A stretch of 64,000 bases of DNA, taken from NCBI GenBank assembly GCA_047967505.1, contig CM106541.1, one strand, 5' to 3'. Under the pieces are notes generated by a model. That model was not told the origin of the DNA. It saw only the letters and a list, made by a program, of their open reading frames with translations, and did no database searches. A program made the translations under genes and the position numbers. How positions within the stretch are numbered: the first letter of the stretch is position 1; each line of letters begins with the position of its first letter. Shown piece by piece: positions 42,304-52,620 of the stretch. This DNA is from Dipteris shenzhenensis. Lineage: Eukaryota; Polypodiophyta; Polypodiopsida; Gleicheniales.

Positions 42304-43925
42304 ATGTCTACAACAGCGGCGATTTTGGTGGTAGCCATAGATTTGGGCACTATTTTCTCTGGATTTGCCCATGCACACAGGTTTGAGCCCGATAGGGTGT
42401 TCAATTGGTACGATTGGCCTCATCAGAACCAAGCAGGACTAGGCAAACCTTATTGCAAAACACAAACCAGTCTGTTATATGTTCCTGATGGCAGCGATGG
42501 GAAATATGCCGTCCAAGTTTGGGGCTGGAGTGCCTTGTGGAAATTTAGAGAGCTGCCTCGCCAGCCAATTTCTAATGGCATGAATTTGTTGCGGCTTGTA
42601 GACCAATGCGACAACACTTCTCAAAGTCTTACTATACACGGTGCATATCGTAAAATCATCCATGTGATGAACCATACACTATCCATCAAAGGGAAAGATG
42701 CCTTCCTCGTGGCCAAGTTCAAGCTATTTCTGGTGAATGGATATCAAGGTAGCAGCACCCGTAAGGAGCTTCCTGGTGACCTTACGGTTGAAACACTTCT
42801 TGTCAATTATCTCTGGTTCATAGGGGAATACGTGATTGAGAAGCTCCAACTATCTTACGGTACACAGTTGGGGAAAAAAGATGTTTAGTGGTGTGTACTG
42901 TTTCCTCACGATTTCGACGATGTTGGACGAGTGAGCAAAGCAAGTGATAGAGATGTGCGCCCAAAAAACCGGGCTTGTGAAAAGACCCTTGTGTACCGGC
43001 TGATGCTACATGCTCTGCACATTATCGTGGAGCCAGAAGTTGCCTCTGTGTACTGCTAGAAAAATGTGAGAGAATTGAAGCTTAGGAAAGGGGAGAAGGT
43101 TTTGGTAGCTGATATAGGAGGGGGAACTATTGATGTGGTAGTACACAAGAAGGCTGATGAAGACCCCAATAGCTTGAAAATGGAGAAGGCCGTCAAGAGC
43201 TACGGAGCTTTGGGAGGTGGAACCTTTGTAGACTTGCAATTCATGAAATTCATGTGTGCAAAGATGGGTCCTGCATGCTTCATCGAATTTTGTGATGAGA
43301 ACCCATCCGAAGCCGTCAACCTCTTAAGTTCGTCGCAAGTCATAAAGACGGGGTTTGATGGAGATGGATCTCATTATGATTTGTCGCTTCTAGGGAAGCT
43401 AACCACTGCATGGAAGGAACATGATCGAAGAAATGGGACAACGTGGCCCGATGAAGACTATGTTGAGGTGAGACTAGACGATGCCGATATGAGGGGAATA
43501 TTTGATCCAGAGGTCGAGAAGGTGCTCAATTTGATCAAGCAACAAATCATCGGGTAGAAGTAGTACTGGCAGTGGTAGGCGGATTTGCTTCTTCACCTTA
43601 TCTAATAAAGAGGATACAAAAGCAATTCGCCAAGCAAGTCGGCCATATCATCGTTCCAATCTGGTTCCAATAGAACCAAGGAGTGCAATCTGTAACGGAG
43701 CAGTTCGTCTCTGCATGCAAAATGATTTCATTCAGTCTAGGATATCAAAGAAGACATATGGGCTAGTAGTGTCCAAGCCCGCAAAAGCAGATGATCCAAC
43801 TGATTTGGTGTTTCTGAAAGACAATGAGATAAGTCTTGCCGGGGTCAGTTTGATGTGTTCGTGAGGATGGGAGAGAGGGTAGCCATGAATACATCAGTGA
43901 AGCACCGCTACAACCCCGGGGGATT
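42304..43925 (+). pseudogene. HSPA12-like HSP70-family protein, broken
   Basis: The ATG at 42304 opens MSTTAAILVVAIDLGTIFSG, with the phosphate-1 motif of the HSP70/actin ATPase fold in its HSPA12 form. Further family landmarks: FNWYDWPHQ, KTQTSLLYVPDG, DLTVETLLVNYL, WCVLFPHDFDD, LHIIVEPEVASVYC, VADIGGGTIDVVVHKK (phosphate 2), GALGGGTFVDLQF, VVGGFASSPYL (adenosine motif), CNGAVRL, KTYGLVVSKP and VFVRMGERV. Frame 1 holds from 42304 to 43554 with TAG at 42886-42888 and 43057-43059. Then come a frameshift at about 43555, a near-perfect 11-bp duplication at about 43658-43678 that shifts frame, and another shift near 43840. The order matches the family over its full length. A chaperone-like ATPase role is known only loosely for this family; this copy is dead. 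Confidence 0.8.
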
Positions 43926-44470
43926 CATAGGGGGAAACTTATGATATCACGTGAGTGTACAATAGGGGGGTTTTTTGAAATGAGGCATAAGCTTATACAT
44001 TAGGGGTGGGGGCCCTTTTTATGTTTTCCCAATATTGAATTTAAGTTAGGGGGGCCATGCCACATTTAAGAGGGGGGGACATAGTATAGGCTACCTTAGG
44101 TAACTAGTCTAAACAAGTTTGGTTATAAATAGTCATAGGGAAAGTAATCTAAATTTTCTTATTGTGTGATCTAAATTCTTGAGAAAGAACATAGATTTAA
44201 GGAAAGGGGGAGACATAATAGAATTTTGGTGGTATCTTATTTAAGCTTGAATAGGGGTGTTTTATCATCCTACGTGGATCTTAAATAGGGGGTTTTCTTG
44301 AAGTTCATGCACACAGGTGACGTCCCCGTTTAATGAAGAGTGAATCCCCTGGGGCTACAACCCATTGCATCACGCCAATGAAGAGCTACTCCTGAAATTG
44401 TATAGCTCAACGAAAATGAATCCAAGATATACAAAAGAGAGCGAATGCAGATTAGAAGGCAGTTTTAAGC
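43926..44470. other. No recognisable gene
   Basis: Region after the HSPA12-like remnant with several GGGGG runs and GGGGGAAACTTAT / GGGGGTTTTCTT-like motifs. It may be its decayed 3' flank. No open frame of note. Confidence 0.5.
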
Positions 44471-44474
44471 TCAA

Positions 44475-44915
44475 CATTACAAAGAAGATATAAATGTCCC
44501 ATGACCAAGCAATATCAAATCACAAAAGAAGAGATAAATATTTTAAGTTGGTGCTGACCTTGTAGGTAGACTTAGGACTTGGTTGGCATTTTCTTAGGGT
44601 GGTGAATTGGTCATGCATGTCTTCCTCAATATTAGTCATGTACTTACATTGGTTGCAAATGCACATATTATTCCTTACCTACTCACCTTAACCACTCATG
44701 CATGTCTTCTTCCTCACCTTCCTAATGCTAGACTTTGTTGGCATTTTCTTAGGCTTGTCCATTGGTCATTAATGCATGTCTTCTTCTTCATTATTGGTCA
44801 TGCACGTCTAGAAATGTGTGTATCAAATATATAGAAATGTCTATAAATTTGCATTCATCCATTGGTCATGAATGCATGTCTTCTTCTTCACTGGCTCACT
44901 GGCTGCTCTAGAGGA
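44475..44915 (-). repeat. Inverted partial copy of the 1.91-kb unit
   Basis: The reverse complement of 44475-44825 matches about 39015-39365 and 40930-41285 of the tandem units (ACATGCATGA, AAGAAAATGCCAACCAAGTC, GGTCAGCACCAAC, TTTGATATTGCTTGGTCATG). 44827-44915 carries further scraps of the unit (TCTATAAATTTGCAT, GGCTCACTGGCTGCTC), the last in the opposite sense. So the HSPA12-like pseudogene is flanked by unit sequence on both sides. Confidence 0.8.
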
Positions 44916-44929
44916 TCCCTGCATGCTCG

Positions 44930-45290
44930 CCCAGATGGCCTTCAGAGTGTGTACTATGTCGGTCCAAATACTGACCATAACCTGAGAGGGGTGAACCTAG
45001 ATACCCTCCATTGCTTCTGTACACCGAATGTACACCTGGCTCTCAAAATATGCCAAGCTGTAATGCTAGCTAGAATCTCCCATGATGTGTCTACTGAGGC
45101 ATGAGTAGCCCTCAAAGGAGTGAAGGGGACATCCTGGAGGGAACAAGACTCCACTAAGTGTCGCCATACAATGAGAGTTGGATTTGGATCATGTCCTTCA
45201 AAGATCACCTGAAACACACTATTCAAAATTTTTGGACTTTCTCTCTTGGTTTGGACTTTTTTTTGGAGCATATCCTCTCCACTCAACTTC
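44930..45290 (-). pseudogene. LINE C-terminal fragment
   Basis: Minus strand: PLRATHASVDTSWEILASIT and AWHILRARCTFGVQ, the WxxxxxxxxWxIWxxRN-like text typical of the C-terminal end of plant L1-type ORF2. It is paralogous to SAWEVISSITIWRIWCSRC at 51520-51575 on the plus strand. The upstream RT domain is absent. Confidence 0.5.
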
Positions 45291-45540
45291 ACTTAGTGAG
45301 CTAAAAAATTGGGTTTTTTTAAGCACTAAATGGGTCACTTATATACAAATATGGCCTTATTAAGCTAAAAAGTCAAGTGCTAACCTCTAATTTTAAAAAA
45401 AATGGCTCAGTGAAGCTATAATTCCCAAACTCGTGCATGGTGCCCCCATCCAATAACTATAATAATAATAATAGTAGTCTCCTAACTCAAGTTCAATTTT
45501 AACACTATGAAGTGAAAATATGACACCATATGAAAAGAGT

Positions 45541-45700
45541 TTGTTGAATTCAACATATAAGTGGTGTATAGATACACCATTTTTTTGAAAAAAAAGAGTT
45601 TGTTGAATTCAATATATAAGTGGTGTATAGATACACCCTTTTTTTGAAAAACAAACCATACAATAAATTATCTTATTGGTGGTGTATAGATACACCATTT
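45541..45700. repeat. Three 59-bp-spaced copies of a short palindrome
   Basis: GGTGTATAGATACACC (7-bp inverted arms around AG) occurs at 45563-45578, 45622-45637 and 45681-45696, exactly 59 bp apart. The first two units also share GAGTTTGTTGAATTCAA and TATATAAGT. They lie directly beyond the 3' end of the DUF7869 gene and could be the terminal region of that element. Confidence 0.85.
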
Positions 45701-45729
45701 GTATGGAAAAAAGCATACAAAACATTATC

Positions 45730-47920
45730 TTATACATCTGAATCTCGTTTAGAGTCATCAGATTCATGTAATGTATTTGAGCTTGATGGGTCAAGTCTTG
45801 CCAAATGATGTTTAATATGGACACGACTTGGATTAGGGATTGTGATACATTTTTCAACATTGTATCCATGCTTCTTTTTAAAACTTCGTGTCCTCGATTT
45901 CCAGCAATGAATAATGCTACTGACTTCCACCTCTGTTAATCCCTCAGTATTTGGAACCCATTCACGTTTCTTTTGCAAGCATCCCTCATAGAGTTGTTTT
46001 ATTGTATATCTTCTCGGGAGATTTTTCAATGGCTTTGGTTCATACCATAAAGCTGTAAATGTTATAGGAGTTCCCTTGTCATCCCTTTCTATCTTAGCAA
46101 CCTTTGCAACCCGAATTGGGCCACCTTGGTCATCCAACTCTGAACCTGGATCAGATGCCTAAACTGCAACAAATAGACCCTCTTCAATCTCATTAGATGG
46201 TATAAACTCTAGTAAGGGTTTGTCTCCCTTCCTGCCACAATATTTTTGAGGTAAAAGGCATTCCTCTGCTTCCTCCATATCTACTAACATATTTATATCC
46301 ACAGGAAAACTTGGTGACCTAGCTTGTTCCGGCCAAAAGGATTCAGAGTATTCAATGCTCATTAAGTTTTCTTGTCTTTCTAAAGATTGGATAAGTGCTT
46401 CAGTTGATTTAATTGTCTCCAAATTCTTAGTTGATTACTCAGGATATTTCTGCATCATACTTTGAAGATGTTTAATGAAGGATTTCAAGCCTTTTATTTC
46501 ATCTATGTCAAGTGATTTGTTTTTTGCAAGAACAAATCTAGTTTCCTCCAATGGAATTATTCGTTGTAATAAAGCATATGACTCACTCCATAAATGATCT
46601 CCATCTACTGAGTAGTGCTTCCATTGCATCACTGGAATATTGTTATGCATGTGAAACCAAAAGTAGTGTGGATTTGTGTGTCCTATTAGGGCATCATCTC
46701 CTGTTTGTAAATGTGGCTCTATGAATGCTCTCCAATCTACCATCCTCTCTAAGATAGCCACTTCTGATTCTTCCTTGCGAGAACCTCCAATTTTTTTCCC
46801 AATTCGAAATAGCGTATCCTCCATTGTCAAAACATCCATTGCCTTCAACTCACCAGAGATAACACTGAAGATTTGATCTATGTCTTCATGTGTATGGCCG
46901 ACAAGAAGAAAGCCAACTTCCACTTCTTCAAATATTTTCAAACCAACCAGCATAGAGCATAAAGCAAATATATATTTATTCTTGTTCTCTCTCCAACAAT
47001 TATCAGCTTGTATTCGCAACTTGTATTCGCAATGTGTTAGGCAAACATCCGTGAGCATCTCTGACCTTTCTTATTGCTTTCATGATTGATGTAACAACCT
47101 GGATACTATCATGGTCATGCAAACTATCAATCCATACATCACAAAAGATTCGGTATCCATGTACTAATACTCCACACAAGTGTGTTTTTAGTCCACGTTT
47201 GCCCTCCAATGCCGGTGGGATACGTCTATATCGTGGCAAAGTGGTTGTATTCTGGTCCATGCCATCAATGGTGATGCACATGGACTTATCGACATGTGAA
47301 ATAGCTTCCTCTCTCCAAGAAGCATACAACTTTCGAGCATCCTGCACATGACGTAAATGGATTGATCGCAATTGAAAATATCTTCCTCGCTGCTGCTCAC
47401 ATTTACTATGTTCAATGGCATTTTTTAATTCATCACATGTCTTACATTTTGACATCCTTTGCTTTGATGGTGTCTTGACATGGCAAAAATCTCTACGCCA
47501 AATTTTGTACAAGGTTGATCGTGAAATCATGCTCTCGTCTCTGTCTTGTAAAGTTTTATTGACAGTTTCTAGGATGACCTTCTTTGTCATTCCCAAAGGA
47601 AGATGTTGTTGGCATTCGACACGTCCATCTAGCATTGTTTGTTGAAGATGAGGCTGCGGTAATGCATGGTCTTCGAGAACTTGCTTTAATGTTGCGGTTG
47701 CATTTATAGTGCTTCCATGGCATTTAAGCTTGTAGGTATTTCCATGAATTGTATGAATAACTTTTTCTTTCACCTCTGCCCAGATGGTCCAGTATGTGCC
47801 ATGTGATAGTCCAGCTAACCATTGATATCCTCGATTGCAAATGGGTCTCCCATTAACCATGGAGAATATGAAGACATTCCACAAGAGCAGCCATTTCAAG
47901 TCCTGGTGATTACAACACAA
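45730..47920 (-). pseudogene. DUF7869-type transposase-like gene, broken
   Basis: Minus strand. The N-terminal part reads CNRGYQWLAGLSHGTYWTIW. A Cys motif follows (CKTCDELKNAIEHSKCE). The DUF7869 core then gives ITIDGMDQNTTTLPRYRRIP, THLCGVLVHG, SLHDHDSIQVV, IQADNCWRENKNKYIFALCS and VGFLLVGHTHEDIDQIFSVI, with conserved D, DN and HTHEDID residues like an RNase-H-fold nuclease. The C-terminal part (IERDDKGTPITFTALWYEP, then RYTIKQLYEGCLQKKREWVP) fits the usual end of these proteins. Lesions: a perfect 13-bp tandem duplication (47007-47032) just before DNCWREN shifts the frame, and in-frame stops lie at about 46432 and 46149. Apart from these the frame is conserved over 2.1 kb. The family is widespread in non-seed plants and some other eukaryotes and is probably mobile; this is inference. 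Confidence 0.75.
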
Positions 47921-48489
47921 TGACCTTGTACAAGAAAACAGACAAGATTGGGATTCCCTTGTATCAAAGGGGGTAGTAATGTTGGCTATAATTTTTTATA
48001 GTTCTTCGCATGGTGAAAAGAGTAGGTGAGCAAGGGAGCAAATGGGTGAATGAGAGCTGGAGGAGAGAACATAGAGCAAAGTAGCCAAGAAAAGGTAGAT
48101 GAGAGATGGAGGAGAGAGACTAGAGCAAAATAGTAGAGCAAAGAGTAGTCGAATCATGTTTGGGGCCATAGTTAAGTACACTCTAATATTAATGAGCCAC
48201 CTTAAATTAATCCAAATTTGAGCCACTGTAGTGACTGGAGGCCCAATGGTGCCATCTAAATAATCATGAGACATCTTAATAAGCCATGTTAAATTAATCA
48301 AAATCCAACAATTAATCACACATTGCTTGGCCACCGGGCAGTGCTGTCTTTTGCAGACATTCTTTGCCATGCAAAGATTTATAAGAAGGCCTTTAAAAAT
48401 AGCAAAAATTGTCGTTCTCATAAAAGTAAGGACACCATAGTGACTAGGACTAGATTGCTTGTTTTGCCCCAAAAATAATCACTAGCATG
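47921..48489. other. No recognisable gene
   Basis: Likely 5' flank of the DUF7869 element. 48010-48150 has two diverged copies of a unit containing GAGAGATGGAGGAGAGA and AGAGCAAA(G)TAG, and 48180-48310 two of a unit containing GAGCCA(C/T)...TTAAATTAATC. No coding signal. Confidence 0.5.
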
Positions 48490-48960
48490 CAAGCCCATCC
48501 AATTATAGAATCATGAGCCACTATTTAATCTCATGCCACCACGATGACTGGTAATTAATTGCACTAAAAATAATCAAGAATTGTTTTGTCTCAAAAATCA
48601 TCACCGACATGCAAGCCAATCCAATTATAAAGCCATGACCCCCTATTTAATCTCATGCCACCGTGGTGACTGGTAATTAACTATACTAAAATTAATAAAA
48701 ATTTATTTTTCTTGAAAAAAAACTCCCACGACATGTAAGCCCATCAAATTATAAAATCATGAGCCGCTATTTAATCTCATGCCACCACGGTGATTGATAC
48801 TAGACAGCACTAAAAATAATCAAGATTTGTTTTGCCCCAAATGTAAGCTTGCCAACAATAACATGCAAGCCTGGCATGCAAGCACATGCCACCACGGTGA
48901 TTGGTAATTAATGGCACTAAACATAAATATTCAAATAATCATGAAAGAGCTACCATATTA
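48490..48960 (+). repeat. Tandem ~122-bp satellite, about 3.5 units
   Basis: Units begin near CATGCAAGCC(C/A)ATC and contain AATCATGAGCC, TATTTAATCTCATGCCACCA, GACTGGTAATTAA and ACTAAAAATAATCAAGA. Starts are at about 48487, 48609, 48734 and 48862, the last partial. Divergence between units is moderate. Confidence 0.85.
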
Positions 48961-49032
48961 ATGACTGGTGGTAATGAAATTGCATGCATGCTGGTAATGA
49001 CTGGTGGTAATGAAATTGCATGCATGCTGGTG
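48961..49032 (+). repeat. Two perfect copies of a 36-bp repeat
   Basis: ATGACTGGTGGTAATGAAAT followed by TGCATGCATGCTGGTA occurs at 48961-48996 and 48997-49032; the copies differ only at the last base. Such identity implies a recent duplication. Confidence 0.95.
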
Positions 49033-49460
49033 CACCATATAGACCAAAAAGATTACCTGTGATGTGGGCAACATTGCTCATATCACAGATGCATTCAATG
49101 CACCCTTAGATCACATGCAAGCCGAATGGTGTTGTCCAAATAATCATGACGGAGCCACCATGGCGGTGATTGATAATTAAGTGGTAATTACATTGCATGC
49201 AAGCCTGATTAAAATTCAAGCCTCCAATTATTCACCTACCACCTTTCCCCTAATCTTAAAATCATGACATACAAGATCTACTTACACAATCTTTGAAAGT
49301 GTAATTTGGATTCTCTCTCCAACTTCACCAAGTTGATAGATGAAGTGAATGTGAAGGAGGATGGATACATTGTTTGTTAAACTTAAAATATTAACATCAC
49401 TGAAAGCATGATTGAAAGGACACTAGGCATTCTTGGAGGCGATTTGTAGGCACAATTATT
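49033..49460. other. No recognisable gene
   Basis: Contains isolated matches to the preceding satellite (TGCATGCAAGCC, GGTGATTGATAATTAA). Otherwise unique. Confidence 0.5.
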
Positions 49461-50640
49461 GAAGAAGTCATGGAAGAGCTCAGATATTTTAGATTTATAC
49501 TCGAACACTCAGATTAATGTAGATTGTGGAGTCAAGATCTTGAGCTTGCCAAAATTGATGTTCAAGATGTGTTGAAATAGACAAGGCAATGCTTTCTTGA
49601 TTTGAGAGAAATAATGAATTTCTAGCATGTTCAAGAAGTAGTAGAGAGATTGACCAGATGTATGGTCTCTTTCTCAAAGGCAATTGCCACGAGAGTGATG
49701 ACTAACTTGAATAATTGCAAGAATAGTAAATCCATATTGTCATGTTAGTCAATTGGAATTGATATGCATCTGATGGGAACTTTTCCCAAATTAGTTTTAA
49801 ATCTATACAAGAATTTTCTATATATGAAAGTTATTGATGCAGCGAAGATAGTACAACATGAGATAATGGTTAGGGAGGACACAGAAGCCAAGATGGAGGA
49901 GGCAGAAGCAAAGGCCTTGTAGGCATGACAATAAGATGAGGCCACTGAAAAAATGGCCGAGATGGAAAAGCATAGAAGAGAAGAAGTAGAGAAGCACACT
50001 AAGGTGATTTATCATTAGTAGCTTGATAATGTTAGAATGGATGGGGAAAAAGTCGAGCAAGAGCTAGCAGGGATGAAAAAGTTCTTAAAGATCAGAGAGT
50101 TGACAAGGAGGATCTTTAACAACAACTTTGCAAAATGCAAAACCCCTTGAATATTGATAAAGAGAAACGATAAATCAACTAAAAAGGGATAATGCAAAAC
50201 TAGAGAATTGATGCAGGAGCTATAAGAGAAGTCTTGGCAGGAAGACAAAGGGAGAAGCCATGCCGGAAGATAGAGAATGTACAAGTCCTTAGATTACACT
50301 AGGGCTCTGCAAGAGCTTGCCATGGCTCTTGAAAGTTTTAACAAGTAGTCCTCTATCCTGACTGGAACCCAACGTAGAGTGGATCTCTTGGGACATGCCT
50401 ATAGAGAAGCTACCAGACAAATTTACAAGGTTTAACAATAGTAAGATGATAGAATCACATAGAGTTATTGCAGTGAGTGAGCATCAAGTGGAGGTGTTGT
50501 AGGAGAATGTATCCACCCTCAAGATAGGAAGAAATCGAGAAACAACTTGCTAATGCACAAGCTCAAATTGTGGTATTGATAGCCGCAATGGTTAAAGCAA
50601 ATGACTATTCTCTTTGGATGTGGCAAGGCAAGAAGTGAAC
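49461..50640 (+). pseudogene. Coiled-coil protein gene remnant, unknown function
   Basis: A single frame from 49461 to about 50110 reads coherent protein with at least nine in-frame stops but no frameshift: EEVMEELRYFRFILEHSD, RLWSQDLELAKIDVQDVLK, HVQEVVERLTRCMVSFSKAI, TRVMTNLNNCKNSK, VLNLYKNFLYMKVIDAAKIV, QHEIMVREDTEAKMEEAEAK, EKMAEMEKHRREEVEKH and VEQELAGMKKFLK. The second half is strongly coiled-coil (E/K/A heptads). Further pieces in other frames (LDYTRALQELAMALESFNK near 50290, QLANAQAQIVVLIAAMVKAN near 50540) extend it to 50640. I do not recognise a named family. The minus-strand open frames here are its shadows. Confidence 0.5.
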
Positions 50641-50775
50641 AGTCTACCATCTACACATTACAGATGAGTGCATGATTTGATGGCTCGATTGCAATAGCCA
50701 CTCTTTGCATGTGTTTTTATTTCGGGTATTTATGGATACAAACTCACTTTGTAGTGGTTACCCACTACCCATGTT

Positions 50776-51852
50776 GTGGAAACATCAATTCTCCAAAGAG
50801 TCAGGGCCATTGGTTGCCTAGGTAAGGAATGGGCCGATCCTTCCAGGTTGACCATTGCAGAGGATACTAGATGGAGACTTTGGATTTTTCAGGGTCGACC
50901 TCTTGCAGAGCTTGACTGGGACCCAAGTGAGTGGGCACGGCCTGCTCTGGTGGTAGGCATTCGTTCTCTTTCTTTTTTCCAGTACTCGACGAGGGCAGGT
51001 TACAGGCTTCAGCAGAGAGACTCTCATCACCTACCATCTGCTTCCCAGCATTGGCATGCACAGGGACTTACTGTAGAGCTACTAGACCCACTTTTGGGGC
51101 ATCAGTAGAGCCAGGAAAGTCTCCTACTTTCTTTGGCTCACTATACATAGGGGCATACCTGTGGGTACTTGGCTTTAGCAGATGGGTAGACCCTCCTTGT
51201 GTATGCATTGTCAGCTTGCAGAGGAATCTAGCAAGCATTGTTTATGGAGTTGCACCAGCTCTAGAGTGGTATGGACAGGTATCTTCAGGTTGTTCTCATA
51301 TGTTACATCTGAGTCCTTTCTGATGACTTGGGGCGCTATCCTTTGGGGGAGAGGATCTGGAGCCTTTACTCTCTTTGAGTCAGAGCCAGGAGACACAGTT
51401 TCTTCATGCAGCATTGCCAGAGATGGGGTCCCATAGAGGCAAGCATCATGGAGCCACAGGATTTACTTTTGGTACCGGTACCAGTTCAGGATTCCATGCC
51501 TACTTCAGCTGTAGGATCAGCCTGGGAGGTGATTTCTAGCATTACCATATGGCGGATATGGTGCTCGCGATGTTCTTTTGTCCTTGGGGGCCATTTATGC
51601 ACGGAGGCTGACACTCTCACTTCCATTTGGGCGGAGATTATCTTCACTCTCGGGAGTCAGTGGGAGCAGTGTATAGGCACCTCTTTGGCAGCTCGTGGGA
51701 GACTTATATCCTTCATGAGGACATGGGACTGCTCATTATTTTTTCATTTGACCCCTTTTGGGATGTCGTGGCATTTTAGACCACCTCCATGGCTTTTTCG
51801 CCACATTGTTGAGGCTAGGGATAGAGTACTTTCTTTCCCACCTGTTGTATGA
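50776..51852 (+). pseudogene. LINE ORF2 C-terminal region with zf-RVT
   Basis: In one frame: FLWLTIHRGIPVGTWL and, after a stop, CMHCQLAEESSKHCLWSCTS plus VVWTGIF, which is the zf-RVT (C..C....E...H....C...VW) signature at the end of plant L1-type reverse transcriptases. 51406-51852 continues with SAWEVISSITIWRIWCSRC and a C-terminal tail. The preceding part (50776-51108) is in other frames and has no RT motif I can name. No poly-A tail is evident after 51852. Confidence 0.6.
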
Positions 51853-52480
51853 TTTGTTTTGAATGGAATATATCACTCTTTTCTAAACATCAATTCTACC
51901 TACTTGCTTATCATCCATAGTGAGACATGGGATGATGTCATAGAAATTTCCAAGTGGGTCTACCAAGAAAAAAGAAAGGGCCTTGAAGAGAAGAAACAAC
52001 CCGTTGAAAGAAGGGATCGTGAAGCAAAAAAGTCCAAGCTAGCCTTAGGCAGAAGTGTTGAACCCCTCAACAAGGAAACATAAAGGGAAGAAGTCCAAGT
52101 TCGAGCCTCGATAAGAAGGGACGACCCCCCCCCATCAGGGCTGATCCTCCCACTAGGGAGCAGACATAGCCCAAAGAGCTAAAAGTGACCTAATGAAGGG
52201 AGCTCAAAGCATAAAATAAAATGTGGAACTAGCCCCCTAAAGGAAAGGAGCAAGAAGGGTCCATCCTCCAAGCAACTAGATGTACCTAAAAGACCTCCAA
52301 GCAGCTAGATCTAGCTAAAAGTCCTTAATGTATGAGATATATCTATTCAATTATTAATGGAACCACTCTTTAATTATTGCCAGAGTTGTTGAATGTTTGT
52401 AGCCATTTAAATACAAGTTTGCTTTATGCAAACAAACTCTTTTAGGATCTTCATTTATACCAAAAAGTTGTTTTAGCATC
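51853..52480. other. No recognisable gene
   Basis: Unique sequence with a C-run at 52126 and A/G-rich text. The open frame at 51859-52083 is K/E-rich and unsupported. Confidence 0.5.
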
Positions 52481-52620
52481 ACAACCAGTGTGGTGTTAGT
52501 ACAAGATAAGGGATCTCACAATTTATGATCATAACCACCAAGGTGTTAGTACAAGATAAGGGGTCTCACAATTTAGGATCACAACCAACAAGGTGGTAGT
52601 ACAGGAGTGTAGAAATATGA
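52481..52620 (+). repeat. Three tandem 50-bp units
   Basis: ACAACCAGTGTGGTGTTAGT, ACAAGATAAGGG(G/A)TCTCACA and ATTTA(T/G)GATC repeat with starts at 52481, 52531 and 52581. A looser echo (AACCAGTGTGGT(A/G)GTTGGTTG) occurs at 53490-53560. Confidence 0.85.

Noticed and set aside
49461-50110. Stop codons removed by U-to-C RNA editing, as in hornwort and fern organelles
   Set aside because: Nuclear genes are not known to be edited this way, and several stops (for example former GAG or GAA codons) would not be repaired by U-to-C change.
49745-50284. Minus-strand Cys/Ser/Leu-rich frames
   Set aside because: Shadows of the plus-strand coiled-coil remnant.
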